DNA from: Siphonodentalium dalli
Lineage: Eukaryota; Mollusca; Scaphopoda; Gadilida; Siphonodentaliidae
NCBI GenBank assembly: GCA_032622095.1
Contig: CP136061.1
Span: forward strand, 186,316,369-186,380,368
DNA: 64,000 nt
Direction: 5' to 3'
Made by a program: the position numbers and the translations under genes. Below are positions 21,142-32,334 of the stretch, one piece after another. Under the pieces are notes generated by a model. That model searched no databases. It saw only the letters and a program-made list of their open reading frames with translations, and was not told the DNA's origin. How positions within the stretch are numbered: position 1 is the stretch's first letter; each line of letters starts with the position of its first letter.

Positions 21142-22757
21142 TTGAGCCAAAGTAAGAATTTTGGTTCTAGTGAGTTGGAATATTCATAGGTATAATCATA
21201 TGCATCACTTACATTACAAAGTCCTGTTCATTTCTTGTTAAAGTATGACTATAATCCCAATTGTGATTTTTTTTGTGAAATTTTATACTGCGTTCTGTAA
21301 ATTCGAATTTTTGAGGGAACGGAAGGGGCTAGGAACCCAAAAAGTGCATATTTAATTGCCCCAATGATCAGTTACACAAAATACAAAATAAAGTCGCATT
21401 ACTCAACCAGTTCCAAACAGCATGAATCGATCTAGAAGATATTTGTAAAAAAAGGCATATTTTCAACTTCCGGCGGCCATTTTGGTGGCCATCTTAGATG
21501 GTGAGTTTCAATTTTGCCCCCAAAAAGTGACATTATGTCTTAGCTTCACGAAAATATATACATTTGTATACATTTTACAAGATTATCACCGCTATAATTT
21601 GCATAAAACTGACTTAGGGTCTGGTCTGAAAAACGGCGGCCATGATGGACGCCATTTTGTCTGAAGTCTATACGGCCACTTTTTGTTCTTGTTAACATTG
21701 CTTAAAAGTTGAAGGACATAATAAGGAACAAAATGAATTGGGAGAAGTTAAGTCCTAGGGGGTGCAAGGGTACCCATATTAGCTCCCGGACTACTAGTAG
21801 TACTATGACGTCGCCGGAAAATTCTTTCATTTTCGGTCCTCGGGTAGGTCAATAAAAACACGTTTTTCGCCAATTAAGCTACAAATTCACCACTGCTATC
21901 ATGGATTTTCATAATCTACATATATTTTACTACAAAATTAGACCGGATAGCACTTGTCCGTCAAAATGAGCAACATTTGTTATTTCTTGGGGTCGATCTC
22001 CTGGACTATAGTAGATTGCCGTATAGTTGAGCGTGTATACATGTATATACGTCCCAATTAAGAGCTTTATGAGTTACGTCCTCGGAACACTATATAACGT
22101 CAGGCGCCTCGGGTTGGGGTCATTTAACGTTCAGGGCGTCAGGGTTCAAAGGGTTAAGCACAATGATAAGTTCAACTAATTGTGCTTAAGTGTAATTATT
22201 TGTGCTTAAGTGCAATTAATTGCACTTAAGCGCTCTTCATTATTAAATGACAATTTGGCCTCCCAGAGGCGAATGCCCGTATAAATCATATTCTACCAGT
22301 ACAAAACCTCGGGAACTTTTTTAAGTATTGATAGAGAACCTTATAAAGCTGAACAAATAACAAGGGGAATATATTTCTTTATTAATACCTGTCGCTTAAT
22401 AGTGTATTCATAAGTAGGTGAAAGTGCCAACTCGAGATGACATTATTTAACAGACTTGATGGGTGAGTTTGCTATGCGCACTTACAATCATGGAATTTCT
22501 GCAGGGTAATTAATTCAGTGTTTTTGTGATATCAGCTCACTAAAGCCACAAAAAGCATGCATTTTCGAGCTGGGACCACCCCATACTTTGAAGTTGATTA
22601 TCGAGGAACAAATATAAACAAAGAAATATGTTCCCTGCCTTGTTTGTTCAATGTTATAAAGTTCATTATCAAAACATAACAAAATTCCCAAGTTTTGTAC
22701 TGATGGAATAAGATCTCTACAGGCGCTAAGCAGAGTAAAGATTCATGACATGATCTA

Positions 22758-23574
22758 GGGGAGGGGGTTTCTTCATTTTCAACAAGATAGCTCCAGGCTG
22801 TTGACCCAACATTCAACAATAATTTGAACAAGGACTAAATCATGCCAGAAGCTCCCACAAAAATATTCATGATTGCCAATTACTCAGTTAATAAATTCAA
22901 TTGCAAGTCTATCACAGCTAGTGACAGTCAGTTGTGGTATTCAGTTATTAACAGACTTGTAATTATATTAAATTTAATTCATTAGTGAAAATTCATACAT
23001 GTGTTAAGTACCTTATTAATAAATCATTTAATATAAGTCTTCTTAAATATATCTCTTCATGATATTGATGATGTCCATCCCTCTCATGGCAGACCCCAGA
23101 CTCCTATACTGAATACTAATAACAAATAGGTGGTTTTTCTGTTTACCAGCAGGTACCAGATAAGAAAATATGTATAGTGACAATGGAGTGAAATCTCCTG
23201 GAACTGTAAGATTTATCTCACAGTTTGTCATTGAGCATCAAATTGATTATTTTTTTGTCAAAATGACATATTTAGATATAATTCAGTCTCATACTTCTTG
23301 GTGAGCTGGGGTTATGGACAATATTTCAGCAGCAAAAATGTAATTATTTTCATATTTATAATAGTGTGAAATAACCATGGCTTCTATCCTATATTTTTTA
23401 TCTTGTACCCATGATTCACCTATGTTATTCAGGATTTATGGGAGGTGCTAGTATACCATCAGTAGTCAGAGTAATCAAAACTATGTGGTTCATTTATGAG
23501 ACAAAATACCGAACCTGGAGGGTCGGAACTAAAACTAATTACAACAAAAATTGTCTATTTAGGAATAAAATCAA
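22758..23574. other. non-coding stretch
   Basis: AT-rich sequence; no exon, repeat or element end was recognised. Confidence 0.3.
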
Positions 23575-23578
23575 TTAA

Positions 23579-23860
23579 CCCTTTCATTATGGGAGCAGCA
23601 TTCACCCTTCCATGATTGGAGCATTGGAAATATTGCAAAAAAAACCTGTGCTAATGCATTCTCTTATATATGGTAGTTTCCAGTAGGGATCCTAGAATAT
23701 ATAAGAGAATATATTACATTGGCCTAACAATATTTACCTTGACCGTGTAAGCCAGTGCATTCTCTTATATATGTGAGGCTACCTATGGTACCTGCAGATA
23801 TAAGGGAATGCACTGGCACATGATTCAATGCTCCACTAGCGCAGCTCCCATCAAGAAATG
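23579..23860. mobile_element. two-stem TTAA MITE, copy 3
   Basis: TTAA at 23575-23578 precedes CCCTTTCATTATGGGAGC. A second, similar start (cccttccatgattggagc) follows about 30 bp further in, so the left end is doubled or one copy sits in another. Both stems are present. The right end has decayed to atggttat and lost its TTAA. Confidence 0.7.
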
Positions 23861-23862
23861 GT

Positions 23863-24149
23863 TATATTATATATTTAAGTCTCCCAAGTTCTTCCAACTG
23901 CATATTTTGTAGATTTTATTTTCCTGCTTTACAGAAGAAATTTAATCATTTACAAATTTACAAATTCACTAAAGATGGATTATCTCTTCCTCTAACATGT
24001 GTTGTATAGTTTACTGGTTATAAAATAATAAAAATAAGCCGGAGATACCTGTCTGGAAATGTTACTATCAATTAATATTGATTTTAAATCAATATGTATT
24101 TTTTAATGCGAGAATTAAGTGGGATATATATTTGTTCCTATTTTTTTTA
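23863..24149. other. non-coding stretch
   Basis: Unique AT-rich sequence between two elements. Confidence 0.3.
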
Positions 24150-24159
24150 GAAAAAGTTC

Positions 24160-25062
24160 TAGGGTTGAAACGATTAATCGACTAGTCGTAGACGACGCTG
24201 AAATGTCAGAACGTCGACTCTGAATTTTGCCGTCGACTAGTCGGAATATAGTGTATTAGTTTCATGTATAACGTTTTCAAGATCGATTCCGGCATAAACG
24301 GTGTTAACTGCGCGTAAGTTATGGTAAGTATAACGTTTTACTAGTATAGACACACACGGACCGGTGACCCGACTATTAATTGGACGAATGAAATTGACAA
24401 CACAATGTCTCACTCGTCGTTTGAGGTCAAAGACATGATGGCAATGATTGACGCGGCGTTGTAGTTTGTCCGAGACCGCTTTGATACAGACACTGTGTAT
24501 ATTTCCATTGATCTCGCACCGTCGGATTATGATGCGACGCTGGGTGCAGGTCGCTTAAGGTGACGTCATTTGTGCTACCGTATATAAATGATACTGACAT
24601 TAAGAACTGGCTATCGTATTCTACAACGTAGCCTATACTATAGGGCGTATTTAGTCGGAACATTAACATTTTATAGTGACACCGCTCGGCACCGGTTTAT
24701 TGGTGATCACGTGACTAAACGAAATAATCTCGAACGCTGATATTAAATTAAAAACCTGTATAAATGAATTGTGTATCTAATCATTATCCACCACATGTCT
24801 AATTATATAATTACATTCAGTGTGATGGATAAATATCAAGATGTTTACAGTATTATTTCCCAAATAAATTGGTGCGTATGCAGGGAAATGCGCAACGCAA
24901 TAGAACACCATTGCATCAGTCATCAGTGTACGCCATGTACGATGAATTTTCCGTACAATGTTATGTTTGAAAGTTTTGATATCGGGTACCGACTAGTCGA
25001 CGCAACGCGACTTTTGGGCCTCGACTAGTCAACTCTGAAATTCACTAATCGTTTCAACATGA
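24160..25062. mobile_element. hAT-like element, GGTTGAAACG ends (903 bp)
   Basis: The left end is TAGGGTTGAAACGATTAATC, then GACTAGTCG; the right end is CGACTAGTC..., then CTAATCGTTTCAACATGA. The duplication AAAAGTTC flanks it at 24152-24159 and 25063-25070 (the match extends to GAAAAAGTTC). The right terminal four bases are mutated. Internal ORFs on both strands have no transposase features. Confidence 0.8.
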
Positions 25063-25070
25063 AAAAGTTC

Positions 25071-25532
25071 CAATAAACACGAGCCCTAAAATACTGGACA
25101 TTGATTGTATGCTTATTATAATACTAATTGATAGAAGTGTTTCCAGACAGGGGTCTTCGATTCATATTTATTATGTTATACACAGGAAACTATAAAATAC
25201 TTGTTATAGAAAGAGATAATGATTAATCCATCTGTAAGAGTAAGGGTTTTTCAAGTTGTGTGTCTTCAAGAATTGGAGTGTATCACACTGAGCCAAATTC
25301 AATATATGATGGTCAGGTATTTCAAAAACAAGAAACAAAATTAACAGCTTTTTCAAAGTTTTAGTAATTTTCTGACTAGATTGTGTACAAAACACGATTT
25401 CTTATTAGTCTATGGTGAAGACAAAACTATTTTTGAACAAATTATGTGTTAGACTTACAAACTGTGAAGGGATTTCCAAACACATTGTGATGCTATCGTT
25501 TTACAATTGAAAGTGTTCTAAATAATTTTGCA
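25071..25532. other. non-coding stretch
   Basis: No gene recognised; the minus-strand frame at 25204-25395 has no supporting signals. Confidence 0.3.
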
Positions 25533-25730
25533 CATTTCATGACTGGAGCTTCCTGAAATTTAGCGAAAACACTGTACCAATGCATTCTCTTATATATGAC
25601 AGTCTCCCATAGGCAGACTCACATATTTAAGAGAATTCATTGGCCTAACAACATTTATCTTGACCATGCAAGCCAGTGGATTCTTTTATATTTACAACCT
25701 GCCATATTGGAGACCATTATTTATGATTAA
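25533..25730. mobile_element. two-stem TTAA MITE, copy 4, decayed
   Basis: It starts at tttcatgactggagcttcct without CCC or TTAA and keeps the first stem and the centre (cttgaccatgcaagcc). The second stem is degraded. It abuts copy 5 directly; the TTAA at 25727-25730 separates them. Confidence 0.65.
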
Positions 25731-25945
25731 TCCTTCCATAATTGGAGCTTCATGAAATTTTTTGAAAACTTGTGCCAATGCATTCTCTTATATATGCGAG
25801 TCTCCAATAGGATGCCTTGCATATATAAGAGAATGCATTAAGCTAACAATACTTATATTGAACTTCTAAGCCAGTGCAGTCTCTTATATTTAAGATTGTA
25901 TATATGCGAGATTCATATATATAAAAGAATGCATAAGCATGACTG
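25731..25945. mobile_element. two-stem TTAA MITE, copy 5, truncated
   Basis: TTAA then tccttccataattggagctt, an intact first stem, and a centre and second stem that are rearranged. The right terminus is lost near aatgcataagcatgac. Confidence 0.65.
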
Positions 25946-26374
25946 GTTGTTTTTTCTATTTATGCCCCAACATTTGTTAAACAGACAAAAATGCCAAAAA
26001 ATGGCATTTTTGGAAAAGTATCAAGACTGAAGGAGTAATCTCAGTCATAAGTTAATTTTATTCAACAAAACACCAACAAAAAAATGCCATGAGAAAAACA
26101 GGGTATATGGATTTAAATTTATTTAAATTTGCTCTGGAGGTGGGGGTGGGGGGGTTAATATATATTCAGACACATATGATACTTTTTTACATTTTACCAT
26201 TTCTGCGATTCACCCACCCCCGCAACCAATTTCTTTCCCTCTTTACAATCGTTTTCCCAAGGCATTTTTCAACACCCCTCCCCATCTGTCTGTCTGAATA
26301 TATATGTGGAGATTCTATGAGGAAACAACTAATTTTTACCATCTTACCATCCGCCCAGAACATTAAACCTTTCT
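25946..26374. other. non-coding stretch with a small inverted repeat
   Basis: atatattcagaca (26159-26171) faces tgtctgaatatata across a C/G-rich segment that includes ggtgggggtggggggg. No gene; the ORF at 26089-26376 spans low-complexity sequence. Confidence 0.35.
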
Positions 26375-26693
26375 AAGGCTGAAGGGGTCACTCTCACCAA
26401 AAAAAGTGCTGAAGGGTACACATGGTTTGAAAATGTGCTGAAGGTTTGTGATCGCCACTAACACCGTTACTTAAACTGTGTTTCTGAAAGCCTGACGCCC
26501 ATGAGCAGTTTGTTTTCAGTTCATTTTCTGTTCATTGGAACGTAATCAATTATTTTCTAACAGAAATCATGGCAGATACGAAATCTAAACGTCATTTAGA
26601 ACGACATTTCAAACCCTGTATACCATTCAGCACATTTTCAAAACCTGTGTACCCTTCAGCACTTTTTTTGGTGAGAGTGACCCCTTCAGCCTT
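26375..26693. mobile_element. MITE with ~70-bp inverted ends (319 bp)
   Basis: AAGGCTGAAGGGGTCACTCT at the left faces AGAGTGACCCCTTCAGCCTT at the right; the match continues about 70 bp inward through aaaaaaagtgctgaagggt and gtgctgaagg. CTA occurs on both sides, a possible 3-bp duplication. The middle (26445-26610) is unique. Confidence 0.8.
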
Positions 26694-27445
26694 ACTAAGT
26701 TAGATACATGTAGGTCTACCATTACATATAACGCTGTAAGGCAATAAAAACCAATTATGCTTTTAAAGCGTAATGGAGTTACGCTTAAGCATAATCAGCC
26801 ATTACATGTTAGATTGATCTCCCATATAGTACTTAATATATGCAATGACAATGTTGTTGTTTGAGCCATCCAAATAATTTTGGAGTATAAATATAAGCAG
26901 CAAGCGAAATAATTGAAAAATAATTTATTATATATGATAAACAAGCATAAATTATAAATAGTTAAGCAATAGTTCCTTGTTAGCATTGTTGAAAACACCC
27001 CATACTGTTGTTCCCCTCGCAGAGCAGATAGAAAACCGTCAATGTCACTGATATCAACAACCGACTATTCCAGGTGGTTCCATTCCACAGTTGTTTTAAC
27101 AAAGAAGGAGTTTTCGTATTGTGAGCTGCTAGTACGCAGAAGTTGGAACGATTCTGTGTTGTTACACACGTCCTTCTCCACCGGATTTTGACTGACACGT
27201 ACAGTCCTCAAATTTGCTGGGCTGTAGCCTGTATTTGCCTTGTGTTTTAGATAATCAGGCTTAGGAAGTGCTGGGAGCAACCCCATGACTATTTTGTGGT
27301 ATTTAACCAGTCGCTGTTCTTTCCTTCTGGGAGCTTTACCTCAGACAGCATGTCTGTGACTGATCCATCATCTCGTCTGTATATGTTCTTTTCTGTATCT
27401 GTTCTTTGAGTTTAAGAGAGATCTCGAGGTCAAGTGACCAATTTT
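26694..27445. other. non-coding stretch with a decayed CTTAAG repeat
   Basis: At 26758-26790 the sequence attatgcttttaaagcgtaa / ttacgcttaagcataat recalls the palindromic units of elements A and B. Overlapping short minus-strand frames (26980-27286) have no recognised domain. Confidence 0.35.
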
Positions 27446-27990
27446 GAATGGGGATTTCCATGCAAATCTGCAGAGCAAAATTTAGAGTTGCACATACTTC
27501 TGAGTGTGACTTGATGTAGTATTGAAAACAACAGGTATTTACAGGGACGCCAGAAGCATCAAAGGGCAAGGGGGCAAACCAACCAGGAGGGCACTTTTCG
27601 GGTACCCACTGGCCTCACCTGGGTCAGGCCAGCAAGGGGGGCAAGTGCCCCTGTATGTCCCCCTTCTCTGGCGTCCCTGGGTATTTATCTGGCGACTGGC
27701 GGGTCCAATTGGAACTTGTTCCATTATAAATTATAATGTTGGTGTATTTATTTTTGAATTTTATATTGATATTTCGAATCTGACAAATATAAGTTATGTA
27801 GGTCAAGTGATATGTAATTCCAGAAAAAAATTCTCAAAAATATATTTATAGCAAAATTTTATAATTTACGAAGCGGACCCACCAGATAAATACCTGTTGT
27901 CTAGTACCACATCAAGTCACACTCAGAAGTATATGCAACTCTTTAACTTTTGCTCCGCAGATTTGCATGGAAATCCCCATTCAAAATCCA
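27446..27990. repeat. inverted repeat, ~100-bp arms
   Basis: The left arm reads ttgaatggggatttccatgc through gagtgtgacttgatgtagt to acaacaggtattta (27446-27541). The right arm at 27885-27990 is its inverted copy. The loop contains the small element at 27542-27679 and unique sequence. It may be a foldback transposon. Confidence 0.8.
27542..27679. mobile_element. 138-bp hAT-like MITE in a palindrome
   Basis: CAGGGACGCCAGA faces TCTGGCGTCCCTG, with the exact 8-bp duplication GGTATTTA at 27534-27541 and 27680-27687. The inside is C/G-rich, unlike the neighbourhood. ORFs on both strands here are shadows. Confidence 0.85.
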
Positions 27991-28829
27991 CCACGGCGGA
28001 AGACACACACCATTCGTTGCTCTTTCCAATTTTTCGGCATCTTCCCGCTTACGAAAACTTCTTATTTGATCGCATTTTGCCAATTTAAGCTCAATATATC
28101 TCAGTCTTTTTCTAACGATATCCTGACAGTGAAACCATTCTTGACAGAACACAGCAGCAGGAACAGGATTTGCGTGCCCGCCCGAAGGGCGGCACGAGGA
28201 CGGTGTGGGCTCACCCGGAGGTCGCCCTTACGCCCTGGACAGAACACAGGGATATCCCCAATCTATTTATAGCATATCAGGCTGTATCAGGGGAGATAAA
28301 CCATGCATGCAGTTTATAGAAGCGTTAGGAACAGGCAGTAAACAGCTGATTTCAACAACAACATGGTGGCGATTATTTTTGAGTCCCTTTAATCAGCCGA
28401 ATATGTATGATGCCAGATTAATTTGTGGCTCTTTGTCCGATACTGATACAGTGAAATAATATGTACTATATTTTTTAACTGTGTAGAAATGCCAAAAGCA
28501 TTTATCATGTGTGTATATGCGGATACATGTTATTTTCAGGCATAAAGTTGGGCGTCATAATAAAGATGAAAAATTGAGAATTTTACCCCAATTAGACCCT
28601 CATTTCAATTTGGCAAGTCCTTTTGGAATCTGGCAAAAAAAAACAAATTCATTTATGAACATAGTTGAATCTCTTGGTATGTTCCATGTGATTACTCAAA
28701 GCACCGTCTGAAAAAAATTTCTGTTAATTGTATAATTTGTATCTATAGTAAACAACTTTCTGGTTGACTGCGATTATGTGACTGCTTGCTGCACAAAGAC
28801 ATGCACAAAGACATGCATTGCCAATAGCA
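27991..28829. other. stretch with a GC-rich patch
   Basis: A GC-rich patch at 28168-28250 (cccgcccgaagggcgg palindrome) stands out. A minus-strand frame ending at 27943 includes FCQEWFHCQD, faintly like part of a zinc finger, but no spacing of a known domain could be established. No gene is claimed. Confidence 0.3.
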
Positions 28830-29017
28830 GCATGCTCCCATAGGCAGCCTCGCATATATAAGAGAATGCACTGGCTTACAAGGTCAACGTAAATATAGTT
28901 AGGCCAATTGATGCATTCTCATATATGCAAGGCTCCCTATGGGAGACTCGCATATATAAGAGAATATATTGGCACAGGGTTTTCGTAAAATTTCAGGAAG
29001 CTCCCATCATGGAAGGG
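28830..29017. mobile_element. two-stem TTAA MITE, copy 6, left-truncated
   Basis: It starts inside the first stem (gctcccataggcagcctcgc) and runs through ttacaaggtcaacgtaaa and the second stem to the intact right end CCCTTCCATGATGGGAGC (inverted). It is followed by TTAA at 29018-29021. Confidence 0.75.
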
Positions 29018-29109
29018 TTAAGATATGCGATCACTCCTCCACCAACAGTGCCGTCCCTCATCTATCATTATGTCCTGGTTAGTGGAATCCTTTAAGAGGT
29101 CATGTTTAA

Positions 29110-29292
29110 CCCTTTCAGTGCCAAGTCTGATTTTTGTATCAACCCATATTTCCTTGATCATTTAAAAAAAAAAATTATTATAATAATGTGATACATTGAT
29201 GGAAAGAGCTCTTAGAGCTCTTTCCATCAATGTATCACATTATTATAATCAATCAATTTAAAAAATGATCAAGGAAATATGGGTTGATTCAT
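29110..29292. mobile_element. TTAA hairpin element, truncated copy
   Basis: TTAA (29106-29109) then CCCTTTCAGTGCCAAGTCTG. The hairpin folds around gagctcttagagctc. The right arm stops near tgggttgattc, losing its terminus and TTAA. A complete copy lies at 43961-44167. Confidence 0.85.
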
Positions 29293-29660
29293 AATTTTTA
29301 ATTTCAGTTGCTAGTACCGGGTATATCTAATTTATTCTTTATGAACGTCAGGCTAAAGTTTTATTGCTTATTTCATTTTAGTCATCACATTGCCTTTTGT
29401 AATAGATTGAGAATTTACATGTGCAAACAAAACTTTTACATATTTTCTGATCAGGATCATGAGGCACATGCTTACTCACTTTAATGCCTTTCAGTCAAAG
29501 TTCTTATTATTATTATTATTCCAATAACATGCTTATATCTCAGGAATGGCTGGACCGATTCACCTGATGTTTTCGGTTTCAGTACATAACTTTGGAAGTT
29601 CTAGTAAAGTAGTCTATTGAGAATTTTGTCCGACCTTGACCTTCGCAGTTATCGCCATTT
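29293..29660. other. non-coding stretch
   Basis: A short ATT run (29505-29520) leads into atatctcaggaatggctgga, a repeat-like sequence continuing into the tandem duplication. Confidence 0.3.
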
Positions 29661-30830
29661 TCCTGATTTTTGGGGGGTTTTCGCACCAACAGAATGACTT
29701 GCAAAATCGAGGTTTGATTTCTTATATCGTCGAAACGGCTTGGCCAATTGATTTGAATTTTTGTACCTGCATAGCCATTGAGCATACCCAGTCGATGCAC
29801 TAATAGGGAATATCATATGACCTTGACCTTAGGAAACAATGCTCTTCATCTGTTTTATTATTAACGTATCTCCTCCGAAACGGCTTGAGATATCGGGAAC
29901 GGGCCTTTTTCGTTATTTGCGCTTGTATGTTATAAAATACTGAAAAATGATGGGGGTCGCACTTCCGGTTAAATAGTTTGCTACTGGTCGAAGAATAAAA
30001 CAACGCTCTTTATATGAAATCCAGAACGGCTTGAGATATTGAGTTGGGACTTATTATGTGCATCAAACTCTGCGCTCTATAATGGTATATATAGGTTACG
30101 GATTTCACTTCCGGTTTGGGAGAACTGGTGTGTGGGTATGTATCTCAAAACTATTTTGGCCAGATTTTGATGAAATTTGGTGGATATAATCTTTAGTTGC
30201 CGCTTATCACTATTCCACTCGAATTTTTTAAATCGGACTTAAACTTCTGGAGTTATGGCTGCTTAAAAACCTGATTTTTTGAGGGTTTTCGTGCCAACAG
30301 AATGACTTGCAAAATCAGATGTTTTATTTCTTATATCGTCGAAACGGCTTGGCCAATTGATTTTAAGTTTTGTACCTGCATAGCCATTGAGCATATGCAG
30401 GTGATGCACTAATAGGGAATTTCTGACCTTGACCTTAGGAAATAAGGCTCTTCATCTGTTTTATTATTGTTAACGTATCTCCTCCGAAACAGCTCGAGAT
30501 ATCGGGTTCAGACTTTTTTCATTATTTGCACCTGTATGTGTGTTATAAATTACTGAAAAATGATAGGGGTCGCACTTCCAGTTAAAAAGTTCGCTACTGG
30601 ATGAACAATAAAACAAAGCTCTTTATACCAAGTCCAGAACGGCTTGAGATATTGAGTTGGGACTTTTTGCATTATGTGCATCAGACTCTGCGCTGTATTA
30701 TGATATATCAAGTTTACGGATTTCAATTCTAGTTTGTGATAAATAACGTATCTCAAAATATTTTTGGTGCAGATTTTGATGAAATTTTTTGTGTAGAATC
30801 TGTGGTTGCCGATTATTACTATGATCTATA
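29661..30830. repeat. 608-bp tandem duplication
   Basis: Landmarks recur about 608 bp apart: tcgcaccaacagaatgactt / tcgtgccaacagaatgactt (29681, 30289), cgtcgaaacggcttggccaa, atgaccttgaccttagg-like text and acggcttgagatattgagtt. The copies have drifted and differ by small indels. The ORFs in this interval are shadows. Confidence 0.85.
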
Positions 30831-31020
30831 GTATCACCATACTCACATGTGTCTACTGACACCTTACGCTTTATCAGATGACACAATTTTCCGTCATTGG
30901 CGAACATGGAAGTATCGAAATTACTGTGCAATTTCTGTTTCATTCTAGTTACTGTTTATAATTGTCTGTTTTTCTCCTTAAAATTACAGTATAAGCAAGT
31001 GGTTTTAATATCGCTTTGCC

Positions 31021-31497
31021 ATGCCACCAAAGAATTCCAGACCTGCTATGGCTCAGAAGTACAGGGGTCGTCCACCTTCCATTTGCAGCCAAGATGTTTC
31101 CTTATCCATGTCGTCGGTTCAGTCTGCTCAGACTCCTTCAGTACATCATTGGTCAGGAAGCGACTTTTCGTTTTTCATCTGACACTTCGTCAGCTGCGGT
31201 TTTCATGCCGCCCTATCGGGCCCGGTTGCACCTAATATCCTTTGCAACTCTTGGACACTTCCATCTACTGTTCCTGGCTTCAGCACTTCCTGCTCCGGTG
31301 TTTTCGGCATTCCCTGTGAAATACTTGCCTGTTACAGTACCCAGCCTGTCTGTTTCGAGCTTCATGCCGGTTCTGTCCACTCCGCCATCTTTTAATTCAA
31401 TTTACCAGTTATCTCATCCCGGACTTTTACTGTTCCAGCGTCCATCATTGGTTCTTCCTGGACGTCGGCAGCGCATCTCACTTACACTGTTATGGCC
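31021..31497 (+). pseudogene. start of a decayed gag-like ORF1, probably DIRS-type
   Basis: ATG at 31021 opens 53 codons beginning MPPKNSRPAMAQKYRGRPPS, a basic then Ser/Gln-rich N-terminus, closed by TGA at 31180. Ser/Pro-rich frames continue after a frame change to about 31497, where a TTAA element interrupts. The coding-like sequence resumes at 34387 and again at 36325. The later part has features seen in gag-like first ORFs of retroelements that use a tyrosine recombinase (DIRS/Ngaro). No such recombinase or reverse transcriptase lies in the window. The assignment of this N-terminal piece rests mainly on its continuity with the rest. Confidence 0.35.
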
Positions 31498-32334
31498 TTA
31501 ACCTTTCGGGAGCTATGCTGGCGCAACAGTAAAGACCCTGTGCCAATGCATTCTGTTATATATGCATTGGCCTAACAATTTTTTATCATTTTTTATCAAC
31601 TTTTCTTACATTCTTTAATACATTTTATCAGTTTTTATCATTTTTTATTTAACAATTTTTATCATTTTTTATAATATTATCTTACATTCTATAACAATAA
31701 TTACACCGCCTCATTCTCTATAGTAAATTCCCGTTGAGTTTATCAAAGCTAATGTAATTATATCGGATAATTACATTAGGTCGAGATTTTATCAGTGCAG
31801 CGAAAACGACCCAAAAGTATTAGCGCCCAATGATATTGTAGTCCGTTGCATGGTAACCAGCGACGCTAACGCTTCGCAGTACACAATTATGTTCTTCACG
31901 AACGGCATGAAAGCCGATTAAAGAACAGTAAATCAACATCCAACTTAATACAATGCCCCATTGAATTAAACATTTCCAAGCTGTTTACAAAGAATTAAAT
32001 GTTGTCGTATTTGCAACGTTTTATAACGAAATGCATGACTAAACTTACACAACTTTTTTGTTTTCGTTTCATTTATTTACATTTTCTCCGCCAGGCACCA
32101 CTAGGCATTTCGGAAAACCACAGCTAGGAGATTGCAATATTTTGGCCATAACTCTTGGCCAAAACAATTGTTATTAGCCTAATTAGGCAGTTATTGATCA
32201 AGTTCCAAGCTCGTGGTAATTAAGACCATCACTAAGTGTTACTGTTATGTATATACATTATATGATGATACTATATTCTGTCATTTCTGGGCACTACACT
32301 GGGCACTACAATTTATATTATAGGAGAAAATTTA

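Larger units (their letters stand above)
17350..22153. mobile_element. 4.8-kb piggyBac-type TTAA element without transposase
   Basis: TTAA (17346-17349) precedes CCCTTTGAACCC, and GGGTTCAAAGGG precedes TTAA (22154-22157). Removing the element and one TTAA rejoins attgctc-TTAA-gcacaat, an intact unit of the surrounding CTTAAG repeat. Subterminal repeats differ at the two ends: gagaccggaataccggtcc twice at the left, acgtcaggcgcctcgggtt-like twice at the right. Inside lie a diverged 192-bp duplication (17478-17860), a ~300-350-bp tandem array (19700-20805) and a run of GCCATTTTG motifs (21100-21660). No piggyBac transposase frame is visible; the short frames are broken. It is unusually long for a non-autonomous element. 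Confidence 0.8.
16126..22757. mobile_element. possible 6.6-kb compound element with TAGATCATG ends
   Basis: TAGATCATGCCATGAATCTC at 16126 and the inverted form ending GACATGATCTA at 22757 match the arms of the 68-bp foldback at 13757. The flanks ggaggaggg and ggggagggg are alike but not identical. If real, element B and the 4.8-kb element lie inside. The link rests on ~24-bp ends only. Confidence 0.35.

Noticed and set aside
24427-25028. ORFs on both strands inside the 0.9-kb hAT-like element
   Set aside because: They overlap each other, lack hAT transposase motifs and sit between clear terminal repeats.
27943-28152. FCQEWFHCQD as a PHD-type zinc finger
   Set aside because: The required upstream Cys pairs and downstream Cys/His spacing are absent.
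28170-28200. ggcacgagg, resembling a cDNA-cloning adaptor
   Set aside because: Only nine bases match, and the sequence continues without vector on both sides; chance is likelier.
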